Assembly (NCBI RefSeq): GCF_001889045.1
Contig: NZ_CP018155.1
Coordinates: 496,001-560,000, forward strand
Length of the DNA: 64,000 bases
Source: Tenacibaculum todarodis
GTDB lineage: Bacteria; Bacteroidota; Bacteroidia; Flavobacteriales; Flavobacteriaceae
Direction of reading: 5' to 3'
In this document: one piece after another, positions 8,526 through 14,965 of the stretch
Numbering within the stretch: position 1 is the stretch's first letter
Layout of the letters: every line of letters begins with the position of its first letter
Made by a program: the position numbers and the translations under genes
The notes under the pieces: generated by a model
What the model saw: the letters and a program-made list of their open reading frames with translations, nothing else
Database searches by the model: none
Told to the model about the DNA's origin: nothing

Positions 8526-9614
8526 TTAGTCGTTTAGTTTTAAGGATACGCCACCGTAACCAGATTTTATATGTATTTTAGAAGAATTGCTTCCTTTTCC
8601 AAAAGAACCTTCGTAAAATTTTTTAGATGTTTTTTTAATGCTTTTTCGCATGTTTATTTTTTCATCTGGATAGCTAAAACTTGCATATCCTAAGTCAATT
8701 GTGAAATCGAAATTATTAGCGCTACTTGTTCCAATTTTTATACCTGCGTAGCTTCCGTCAATTGTAACATTTTCAAAACCTTTTGCAAGATTTTTTACGC
8801 GTAAACCACCATAATCTGTATCTATTGTTAGGTTCTTATTTACGGTTCCTAACTTCATGCTTGCATAATCTGAATTTCCATTAATATCATTAGCTTCATC
8901 AATAGTTACACTTCCATAATCGCTATTAAAATCTACAATATCTGCTTCTCCAATGTGTATGTTAGAGTAATCTGCATTTGTTTTAATTTTGTTAGTTTTT
9001 TCTATTAAAAGTTTAGAATAATCAATTGAAACATCTCCAGAATTCATATAGTTTATAGTAGATTGAGAACAGTAGTCTAAATCGATCATGTTATTTTTGT
9101 TGTGTAATTCTTCAATTAATATTTTACCATAATCGCAACTAATATTAGCTTCTCCTTCTAGTTCTCCAAGAATGATATTTCCATACTTATTGTTAAAATC
9201 TACATTGTTGGTTCTTGGCATTTTAATAACATAATTAATTTGATAACTCATGTTGTTGCTTTTTCCCCACCAAGAAGACCAACTAGATTTTTGGCTTCCT
9301 AAAATTGTTCTAGCTTCTACCAAACTTTTAGTAGCATCAAATTCAATTTTTATACTGTTTAGTTTATCTTCAACACTGTCTAAGTTATTTCCTTTTACAG
9401 TAATTTTCACATCAATTTCCACACGGTTTTCATTCCAAGTGGTAACCGTTATATTTCCATATTTGTTACTAATGTCTACTGTAGCATCGCTGTTAACATT
9501 AAACTCTTTTTTAATGGTTCTACTTTTTTCGTGCTTTTTCTTCGGATTAGTATTTGCAAATAAAATTGCGGGTATTAATAAAAAGAAAAATGTAATTTTA
9601 TATATAGGCTTCAT
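8526..9614 (-). CDS. Exported DUF4097-type beta-repeat protein
   Basis: A 362-residue protein with a signal peptide (residues 6-20). The body is a chain of about eleven rungs of a 20-25 residue beta-repeat centred on a Y-G or D-Y pair: NKYGNITV, NKYGNIIL, CDYGKILI, IDYSKLLI, ADYSNIHI, SDYGSVTI, SDYASMKL, TDYGGLRV, GSYAGIKI, LGYASFSY and SGYGGVSL. This matches the DUF4097 family, predicted beta-helix or adhesin-like. Its start overlaps the end of the anti-sigma gene by 17 nt, indicating translational coupling. Function inferred only as a surface or periplasmic protein controlled with the sigma factor. Confidence 0.8.
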   Translation of the reverse strand: MKPIYKITFFFLLIPAILFANTNPKKKHEKSRTIKKEFNVNSDATVDISNKYGNITVTTWNENRVEIDVKITVKGNNLDSVEDKLNSIKIEFDATKSLVEARTILGSQKSSWSSWWGKSNNMSYQINYVIKMPRTNNVDFNNKYGNIILGELEGEANISCDYGKILIEELHNKNNMIDLDYCSQSTINYMNSGDVSIDYSKLLIEKTNKIKTNADYSNIHIGEADIVDFNSDYGSVTIDEANDINGNSDYASMKLGTVNKNLTIDTDYGGLRVKNLAKGFENVTIDGSYAGIKIGTSSANNFDFTIDLGYASFSYPDEKINMRKSIKKTSKKFYEGSFGKGSNSSKIHIKSGYGGVSLKLND

Positions 9615-10125
9615 CTTTTTGAATTGTATTTGTATTCTTAATTTCTTCTATTTGCTGTATAACGTTGTTTAGAATTTCTAAACGCTGTTGGTAATTGTTA
9701 ATCATTTCGTAGACAATTCGTTTTTCGTAACCGTTTTCGTTTAATTCGTCTATAAAATACTTGTATCTATCTTCTAATTTTTCTAATTCTTCTAAAGCAT
9801 CTTCAATAATTACTTCAGTATCTAAGCTTCTGTGTTTTTCTAATTCTTTTAACTCGTGATGAATTGTAGCAACAAAGTAGTTTTGTGTTTCTTCCATTTT
9901 GGGAGATAAATCTGCCAAATCTAATTGTGTTGGTTGTTGGTTTGCGCCTAACCAAAAGCCTACAAGTAGAACAACTGAAGCGGCAACGCTTAGCCATTTC
10001 CAAGAAGTTTTATTTACTTTTCCTGGATTGTTTAATTTTCTTTTAAAACGTTCTGCATGACCAGAATGAGGTTCATGAAAATCGAATTTATTTTCTGAGA
10101 AGAAAGTATCTAAATTATCTTCCAT
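9598..10125 (-). CDS. Membrane-anchored anti-sigma factor
   Basis: A 175-residue protein with a cytosolic N terminus (MEDNLDTFFSENKFDFHEP), one transmembrane segment (WLSVAASVVLLVGFWLGA, about residues 43-60) and a coiled-coil C-terminal part (EDALEELEKLEDRYKYFIDEL). The layout fits a one-pass anti-sigma factor that holds the adjacent ECF sigma factor, although the N-terminal binding domain is not a recognised ZAS or FecR type. The ATG at 10125 overlaps the sigma gene's end by 11 nt. Assignment rests mainly on position and topology. Confidence 0.75.
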   Translation of the reverse strand: MEDNLDTFFSENKFDFHEPHSGHAERFKRKLNNPGKVNKTSWKWLSVAASVVLLVGFWLGANQQPTQLDLADLSPKMEETQNYFVATIHHELKELEKHRSLDTEVIIEDALEELEKLEDRYKYFIDELNENGYEKRIVYEMINNYQQRLEILNNVIQQIEEIKNTNTIQKDEAYI

Positions 10126-10681
10126 ATTCTTGAATTTTATTAGTGTTTGCAAGTGTAACTTGCTTTAATTTTTTCTTGGCACGAGAAACGGTGGTTCGTA
10201 CATTCTCGTTGCTGTAATTTAATATTTCTGCTATTTCTTCATAATCGTAACCTTCAATTAAATTTAGGGTTAAAACCAATCTGTAATTTTCTTTTAAAGC
10301 GTTTAAATATTTTAAAACCTCTTTTGGGTCAATTCCGGAATAATTTACTGGCTCTTCTTCGACATTGTTATCGCTAACAATTTCCATTTTAACATCTTCG
10401 TATCTGTTATTCTTTTTAAGTTGTGTTAAACTTTTATTGATAACAATTCTCTTTAACCAAGCTCCAAAAGTTACTTCACCTTTAAATGTGTGTAATTTTG
10501 TGAAAGCAGTTAAAAACGCTTCTTGCATTAGATCTTCGGCTTCAAATTCATCTTTCAAAATACGAAATGAAGTATTGTACATAGCTTTGTAATAGCCATT
10601 ATACACTTCCATTTGTGCAGTTTGATCTGAATTTTTACACCGCTCTATTAGTTTGGTTATATGTTGATTTTGAGCTTTCAA
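10115..10681 (-). CDS. ECF RNA polymerase sigma factor
   Basis: A 188-residue sigma-70 family protein. Region 2 contains YYKAMYNTSFRILKDEFEAE and DLMQEAFLTAF. Region 4 contains LTLNLIEGYDYEEIAEIL and the helix-turn-helix NENVRTTVSRAKKKL. The start is a TTG at 10681: an in-frame TAA lies directly upstream, and the next Met is inside region 2. It heads an operon with the anti-sigma factor and two exported beta-repeat proteins. This four-gene order occurs in other Flavobacteriaceae as I recall them. Autoregulation is likely but no matching promoter was identified. Confidence 0.92.
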   Translation of the reverse strand: MKAQNQHITKLIERCKNSDQTAQMEVYNGYYKAMYNTSFRILKDEFEAEDLMQEAFLTAFTKLHTFKGEVTFGAWLKRIVINKSLTQLKKNNRYEDVKMEIVSDNNVEEEPVNYSGIDPKEVLKYLNALKENYRLVLTLNLIEGYDYEEIAEILNYSNENVRTTVSRAKKKLKQVTLANTNKIQEYGR

Positions 10682-10788
10682 TTAATCAGTTCTATAGTAG
10701 AGACAAATCAATATTTAATTTGTGACACTTTTTGTAAAAATAAGTAAAATATGATTCCTTAATAGTTGTATTGAGGTTTCTTACTAAT

Positions 10789-10814
10789 TGTCATTCCTGC
10801 GTAGGCAGGAATCT
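10789..10814. repeat. Short palindromic dispersed repeat, copy 2
   Basis: A perfect 8-bp stem ATTCCTGC/GCAGGAAT with a GTAG loop, preceded by TGTC as in the copy at 59461. It lies between the divergent sigma factor and SDR genes. Confidence 0.85.
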
Positions 10815-10815
10815 T

Positions 10816-10843
10816 AATAAAGAATTAGCGTTAATTCTTTATT
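10816..10843. repeat. Inverted repeat in the SDR leader
   Basis: AATAAAGAATTA and TAATTCTTTATT form a perfect 12-bp stem with a GCGT loop, immediately after the palindromic repeat and 45 nt before the SDR start codon. There is no T-run after it, so it is not a typical terminator. It could be an operator or an RNA hairpin. Confidence 0.6.
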
Positions 10844-10887
10844 GTTCGTTCAAATTTTGTTTCTTCGTGTTTTAAAGAATTTTTACA

Positions 10888-11691
10888 ATGTCTAAAGTAG
10901 TTTTAATAACAGGAGCTTCCTCCGGAATAGGAAAAGCAATAGCAATTTATTTATTAAGTAAAGGATTTACTGTTTACGGAACAAGTAGAAGTGAAGCCAA
11001 TGCAGCTAAATTTCCTTTTAACTTGGTTGCCTTAGATGTTACAAAGCCTGCAACTATTACAAGTGCTGTTGAAAAAGTGATTGCTAAAGAAGGAAGATTA
11101 GATGTTCTTATAAATAATGCGGGAAAAGGAATTACAGGTGCAATTGAAGACACACCAACAGAAGAAATGAAAACTAATTTTGATACTAATTTCTTTGGTC
11201 CAATTGAAGTTATGAAAGCTGTTTTACCACAAATGCGAAAGCAGAAATCGGGCTTAATTTTAAACGTAACATCAATTGCGGGTTATATGGGTTTGCCATT
11301 TCGCGGAATTTATTCGGCAAGTAAAGGTGCTTTGGAATTAATTACGGAAGCTACAAATATGGAAGTAAATCAGTTTGGAATTAACGTTGTAAACGTTGCT
11401 CCAGGAGATTTTGCAACCAATATTGCTTCAGGACGTTATCATACGCCTGTTTTTGAAAACTCTGCGTACAAAGAAAAATATGCAGAAAACTTAGCTTTAA
11501 TGGATTCTCATGTTTCTGGCGGAATGGATCCAATAGTAATGGCGAAAAAAGTATTACAGATTATAAATACTAAGAATCCGAAAGTACATTACAAAGTAGG
11601 CGGATTTATGGAAAAGTTCTCTATAGTTCTTAAAAGGATTTTACCAGATAAATGGTACCAAAAATTATTAATGAATCATTATAAATTGTAA
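10888..11691 (+). CDS. Short-chain dehydrogenase/reductase
   Basis: A 267-residue classical SDR. The NAD(P)-binding glycine motif is TGASSGIGKA, followed by NNAGKG, the catalytic Ser in LNVTSIAG and YSASKGA with the catalytic Tyr and Lys. The residue after the second strand (YGTSRSE, with Arg) favours NADP. The Rossmann fold spans nearly the whole chain and the C terminus may be a membrane-associating helix. Substrate unknown; many flavobacterial relatives are annotated only as SDR oxidoreductases. Confidence 0.9.
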   Translation: MSKVVLITGASSGIGKAIAIYLLSKGFTVYGTSRSEANAAKFPFNLVALDVTKPATITSAVEKVIAKEGRLDVLINNAGKGITGAIEDTPTEEMKTNFDTNFFGPIEVMKAVLPQMRKQKSGLILNVTSIAGYMGLPFRGIYSASKGALELITEATNMEVNQFGINVVNVAPGDFATNIASGRYHTPVFENSAYKEKYAENLALMDSHVSGGMDPIVMAKKVLQIINTKNPKVHYKVGGFMEKFSIVLKRILPDKWYQKLLMNHYKL

Positions 11692-11693
11692 AT

Positions 11694-11792
11694 TAGCCCC
11701 GCGTTAGGGATTGCAGCATTTGTTTGAGCTCTTTTGTGAAGAATGAACAAAAAGCGAGTGCGAAAAGCCCGACCTTTTTAGGTAACGCTCAG
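11694..11792 (-). repeat. Two-stem dispersed element, copy A
   Basis: Read on the minus strand: GAGCGTTACC, hairpin ACCT-AAAA-AGGT, CGGGCTTTTCGC, hairpin CTTTTTGT...ACAAAAG, then CTGCAATCCCTAACGC and GGGGCTAA. It fills the SDR-fsa gap. It is the only one of seven copies whose orientation opposes that of its upstream gene. Confidence 0.8.
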
Positions 11793-11823
11793 AAAAATAA
11801 ACACAACTTTTAAATATATTTAG

Positions 11824-12477
11824 ATGAAATTTTTTATTGACACAGCAAATTTAGCCCAAATTGAAGAAGCGCAAGCAATGGGTATTTTAGATGGCGTAAC
11901 TACAAATCCGTCTTTAATGGCAAAAGAAGGAATTACCGGAGAAGCCAACATTATTAACCATTACAAAGCAATTTGTGAGTTGGTAGATGGAGATGTTTCT
12001 GCTGAGGTAATCTCTACAGATTTCGACGGAATGGTTAAAGAAGGTGAAGCTTTGGCTGCTTTAAACCCTCAGATTGTGGTAAAATTACCAATGATAAAAG
12101 ACGGTGTAAAAGCGTGTAAATATTTTTCTTCTAAAGGAATTAAAACAAACGTAACGTTAGTGTTTTCTGCGGGTCAAGCATTATTGGCAGCAAAAGCAGG
12201 AGCAACGTATGTGTCGCCATTTATTGGTCGTTTAGATGATATTTCTACAGATGGTTTAAACTTAATTGCAGAAATTCGTCATATTTATGATAATTATGGT
12301 TTCGAAACTGAAATTTTAGCAGCATCTGTGCGTCATACAATGCACATTATTGATTGTGCAAAATTAGGGTCAGACGTTATGACTGGGCCTTTAAGTGCCA
12401 TTGAAGGTTTACTAAGACATCCTTTAACAGATAGTGGTTTGGCTAAGTTTTTAGCAGATTATAAAAAAGGAAACTAG
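11824..12477 (+). CDS. fsa: Fructose-6-phosphate aldolase / small transaldolase
   Basis: A 217-residue TIM-barrel enzyme of the short transaldolase family (FSA/TalC). Motifs are FFIDTANLAQIEEA, GVTTNPSLMAKEG, the Schiff-base Lys in IVVKLPM, and LAASVRHTMHI. The length, about 215-220, is that of FSA or TalC rather than of the 315-residue TalB. Whether it acts as transaldolase in the pentose phosphate pathway or as fructose-6-phosphate aldolase cannot be settled from sequence. The TAG stop codon is the first three bases of a period-7 array. Confidence 0.9.
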   Translation: MKFFIDTANLAQIEEAQAMGILDGVTTNPSLMAKEGITGEANIINHYKAICELVDGDVSAEVISTDFDGMVKEGEALAALNPQIVVKLPMIKDGVKACKYFSSKGIKTNVTLVFSAGQALLAAKAGATYVSPFIGRLDDISTDGLNLIAEIRHIYDNYGFETEILAASVRHTMHIIDCAKLGSDVMTGPLSAIEGLLRHPLTDSGLAKFLADYKKGN

Positions 12478-12516
12478 AAAATAGTTTTTAGTTGTTGGTT
12501 TTTAGTTTTTAGTACT
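12475..12516. repeat. Period-7 array starting at the fsa stop codon
   Basis: Six consecutive heptads in exact phase: TAGAAAA, TAGTTTT, TAGTTGT, TGGTTTT, TAGTTTT and TAGTACT. The first TAG is the fsa stop codon. A 13-bp inverted repeat overlaps it (TTGTTGGTTTTTA at 12492-12504 with TAAAAACCAACAA at 12527-12539). Confidence 0.85.
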
Positions 12517-12558
12517 AACTTTAAATTAAAAACCAACAATTTATAATATTTAAATTAG

Positions 12559-12641
12559 AAGCTATTTCCTGCTTTCGCTACTCGCTTTTTTTACGAAAAT
12601 GCAAAAAAGAGCTCAAACAGACCGCTCAATCAGGGCTAAGC
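12559..12641 (+). repeat. Two-stem dispersed element, copy B (short form)
   Basis: Opens AAGCTATTTCCTGC, has the core CTTTCGCTACTCGC, a stem GCTTTTTT...AAAAAAGAGC and closes CAATCAGGGCTAAGC. It is downstream of fsa in the same orientation. Confidence 0.8.
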
Positions 12642-12671
12642 ATATTTACTTACAAATAGTAGAATTAAGAA

Positions 12672-12740
12672 TAGTTTTTAGTATTTAGTTTCTTTTAGTT
12701 TTTGGTGCTCACTAATAACTAACTACTAAACACTAATAAC
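12672..12740. repeat. Period-7 arrays upstream of menD
   Basis: The units TAGTTTT, TAGTATT, TAGTTTC, a 3-nt slip, TAGTTTT and TGGTGCT are followed by ACTAATA, ACTAACT, ACTAAAC and ACTAATA, each in 7-nt phase. The second block resembles the complementary strand of the first. Confidence 0.8.
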
Positions 12741-12741
12741 T

Positions 12742-12765
12742 TTTAAATCTTAAAAAAGATTTAAA
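12742..12765 (+). promoter_or_regulatory. Hairpin abutting the menD start codon
   Basis: TTTAAATCTT and AAGATTTAAA form a perfect 10-bp stem with an AAAA loop, ending 2 nt before the ATG. In the mRNA it would lie under the initiating ribosome, so it could control menD translation. There is no T-run, so it is not a terminator. Confidence 0.5.
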
Positions 12766-12767
12766 GA

Positions 12768-14453
12768 ATGTATCCAAAAAAAGAACTTGCTCAACTTGTA
12801 ATTTCAGCATGTAATCAATTTAATATTGATACCGTTGTTATTTCTCCAGGTTCGCGTAATGCGCCATTAACGGTTGGTTTTTCTAATCATCCAAAAATTG
12901 AAGCATTAAGCGTGGTAGATGAGCGTTGTGCTGCTTTTTTTGCTTTAGGAATTGCGCAACAAACTCAAAAACCTGTTGCAGTTGTTTGTACATCGGGTTC
13001 TGCGTTGTTAAATTATTATCCAGCAATTGCAGAGGCTTTTTATAGCAATATTCCGTTAGTAGTAATTTCGGCAGACAGACCAAAACATTTAATTGATATT
13101 GGCGACGGACAAACAATTCGCCAAGAAAATGTGTTTCAAAATCATATTTTATTTTCTGCAAATTTAGAAGAGAACTCAAAATTCAAAACTCAAAACTCAA
13201 AACTTATTTCAGAAGCTTTACAAACTTCAATAACTAAAAAAGGACCAGTTCATATTAATGTTCCGTTTGACGAACCTTTGTATGAAACAGTATCTGAGTT
13301 AAAAAGTTTTAAAGTTGAAAGTTTAAAAGTTGATGACGTCGTTGCGAGTAAAACTAAGCAATCTGTAGATTATGAAAAACTAACTAAAATCTGGAATTCA
13401 TCAACTAAAAAAATGATTTTGGTAGGAGTAAATTATCCGGATGAAGTAGTTCAGAATTTAATAAATCATTTTTCAGAAGATAATTCTGTTCTAATTTTAA
13501 CAGAAACAACCTCTAATTTATATCACAAAAATCATATCAATTCAATTGATAAACTTATTTTTTCATTAGATGAAAATGAATCTGAAAATTTACATCCAGA
13601 AGTTTTACTAACTTTTGGAGGAATGGTGGTTTCTAAGAAAATAAAACAATTTTTAAGAAAGTATCAACCAAAACATCATTGGCACATTGATGAACAAAAA
13701 GCGATGGACACTTATTTTTGTTTATCGGAATTTGTACAAGAAAAACCAGCTGTGTTTCTGCAAGTATTAATTGAAGAAACTAAAAAAAATAATTTTACGT
13801 TGAGCGCAGTCGAAACGTATCAACAAAAATGGCTTTCTAAAAGGGATGAGAAAGAAGAAAATCACAACGTGTTTTTAGCAGATTGTGGTTATTCAGACTT
13901 TAAAGCATTTGAGCAAGTTTTAGAAAGTATTCCTGATAATTGTCAACTTCAAATTAGTAATAGTTCTATTATAAGATACGCGCAATTATTCAACTTGAAT
14001 AAAACGTTGCAAGTTTTTTGTAATCGTGGAACAAGTGGAATTGACGGAAGTACCTCTACAGCAATTGGAGCTGCTTTTGCAAGCAACAAACAAACTGTTT
14101 TTATTACGGGCGATGTAAGTTTTTTCTATGACAGCAACGCACTTTGGAATAACAATATTCCGAAGAACTTTAGAATTATATTAATCAACAATTCTGGTGG
14201 CGGAATTTTTAAGATTATTCCTGGTCCAAAATCAACTAATGCATTAAACTATTTTGAAACTCCGCATGGCTTAACTGCTGAGCATTTGGCTAAAATGTAT
14301 GATTTTGAATATGAACAAGTAACAGACTTAAAAAGTTTAGAAAAAGGTTTGTCTGATTTCTATTTAGCGTCTAACCAACCAAAAATACTAGAAATTTGTA
14401 CGCCAAGTGAACTAAACGACGTAATTTTGCGTGACTATTTTAAAAGTATATAA
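12768..14453 (+). CDS. menD: SEPHCHC synthase MenD (menaquinone synthesis)
   Basis: A 561-residue thiamine-diphosphate enzyme that joins isochorismate and 2-oxoglutarate in menaquinone synthesis. Family motifs: VISPGSRNAPLTVGF near the N terminus, the ThDP glutamate region VVDERCAAFFALG, RGTSGIDGSTSTAIG, and the Mg/ThDP site from TGDVSFFYDSNALW to INNSGGGIF. The order of N-terminal, central and C-terminal ThDP domains is complete and the length normal. Oddity: the linker and central region contain heptad, octad and TGAGCG-type repeats in frame (residues about 136-147, 177-190 and 345-350). Its last base overlaps the next gene's ATG (TAATG). Confidence 0.96.
   Translation: MYPKKELAQLVISACNQFNIDTVVISPGSRNAPLTVGFSNHPKIEALSVVDERCAAFFALGIAQQTQKPVAVVCTSGSALLNYYPAIAEAFYSNIPLVVISADRPKHLIDIGDGQTIRQENVFQNHILFSANLEENSKFKTQNSKLISEALQTSITKKGPVHINVPFDEPLYETVSELKSFKVESLKVDDVVASKTKQSVDYEKLTKIWNSSTKKMILVGVNYPDEVVQNLINHFSEDNSVLILTETTSNLYHKNHINSIDKLIFSLDENESENLHPEVLLTFGGMVVSKKIKQFLRKYQPKHHWHIDEQKAMDTYFCLSEFVQEKPAVFLQVLIEETKKNNFTLSAVETYQQKWLSKRDEKEENHNVFLADCGYSDFKAFEQVLESIPDNCQLQISNSSIIRYAQLFNLNKTLQVFCNRGTSGIDGSTSTAIGAAFASNKQTVFITGDVSFFYDSNALWNNNIPKNFRIILINNSGGGIFKIIPGPKSTNALNYFETPHGLTAEHLAKMYDFEYEQVTDLKSLEKGLSDFYLASNQPKILEICTPSELNDVILRDYFKSI
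13174..13208. repeat. Period-7 array inside menD
   Basis: ACTCAAA, ATTCAAA, ACTCAAA, ACTCAAA and ACTTATT occur in exact 7-nt phase. Translated in the menD frame the array gives the low-complexity segment NSKFKTQNSKLIS. Seven is not a multiple of three, so the reading shifts through codons but stays open. Confidence 0.8.
13297..13335. repeat. Period-8 array inside menD
   Basis: AGTTAAAA, AGTTTTAA, AGTTGAA, AGTTTAAA and AGTTGATG, with starts at 13297, 13305, 13313, 13320 and 13328. Encodes ELKSFKVESLKVDD. It resembles the intergenic octad arrays at 44948 and 58354. Confidence 0.75.
13800..13815 (+). repeat. TGAGCGNAGTCGAA short repeat inside menD
   Basis: TTGAGCGCAGTCGAAA in the menD reading frame encodes LSAVE. 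The same word, with one or two changes, occurs between genes at 19834-19850, 30365-30382 and 43951-43970. Confidence 0.7.
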
Positions 14454-14869
14454 TGGATTTCGAAGAAGGAGATAAAGTAGATTTAATAATTGAACAACAA
14501 ACGCCAATGGGTTACATCGTTTTAATTAACGATGAATTTGAAGGTTTACTATATAGCAATGAAATTTTTTCTGATGTAGAAGAAGGAATGGAAACTGAAG
14601 GCTACATTAAGAAAATTAGAGAAGATAATAAAATTGATGTTTCTTTAAGACCACAAGGTTTTAGAGCAGTTATTGATTCTGATGTAGATAAGGTTTTAAC
14701 AAAACTAGAAGAAAAAGGTTTTATACTTTTAACAGATAAAAGTTCTCCTGAATCTATAAAGTTCCATTTGCAAATGAGTAAGAAAGCTTTTAAGAAAGCT
14801 GTTGGTAACTTATACAGACAGAAATTAATTGTAATTTCTGATGACAGAATTGAGTTAGTTGAGCAGTAA
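14453..14869 (+). CDS. Half-length CvfB-like S1/winged-helix RNA-binding protein
   Basis: A 138-residue protein. Residues 1-65 form an S1-like OB fold (GYIVLINDEFEGLLYSNEIF, then GYIKKIREDNKIDVSLRP). Residues 75-138 look like the C-terminal winged helix of CvfB (VLTKLEEKGFILLTDKSSPE, FKKAVGNLYRQKLI). CvfB and YitL proteins are about 280 residues with several S1 repeats, so this is a compact form. Its ATG overlaps the menD stop (TAATG), so the pair is translationally coupled. A period-7 array begins at its final Gln codon and stop (CAGTAAA). Confidence 0.8.
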   Translation: MDFEEGDKVDLIIEQQTPMGYIVLINDEFEGLLYSNEIFSDVEEGMETEGYIKKIREDNKIDVSLRPQGFRAVIDSDVDKVLTKLEEKGFILLTDKSSPESIKFHLQMSKKAFKKAVGNLYRQKLIVISDDRIELVEQ

Positions 14870-14898
14870 ACAGTATCCAGTTTTCAGTCGGCAGCACT
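14864..14898. repeat. Period-7 CAG array across a stop codon
   Basis: Five units in exact phase: CAGTAAA, CAGTATC, CAGTTTT, CAGTCGG and CAGCACT. The first holds the terminal Gln codon and TAA stop of the preceding gene. Confidence 0.85.
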
Positions 14899-14965
14899 AA
14901 CTAATTCTTGAAAATAAATATACAGTTATATTTTTTTAAAAGCAAATTTTTATTTTTGCAAACTG

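Noticed and set aside
14951..14958. Promoter box TATTTTTG reading into the esterase gene as antisense
   Set aside because: No gene follows on that strand, the -33 box is absent, and the sequence is also explained as the T-rich arm of a weak hairpin after the esterase gene.
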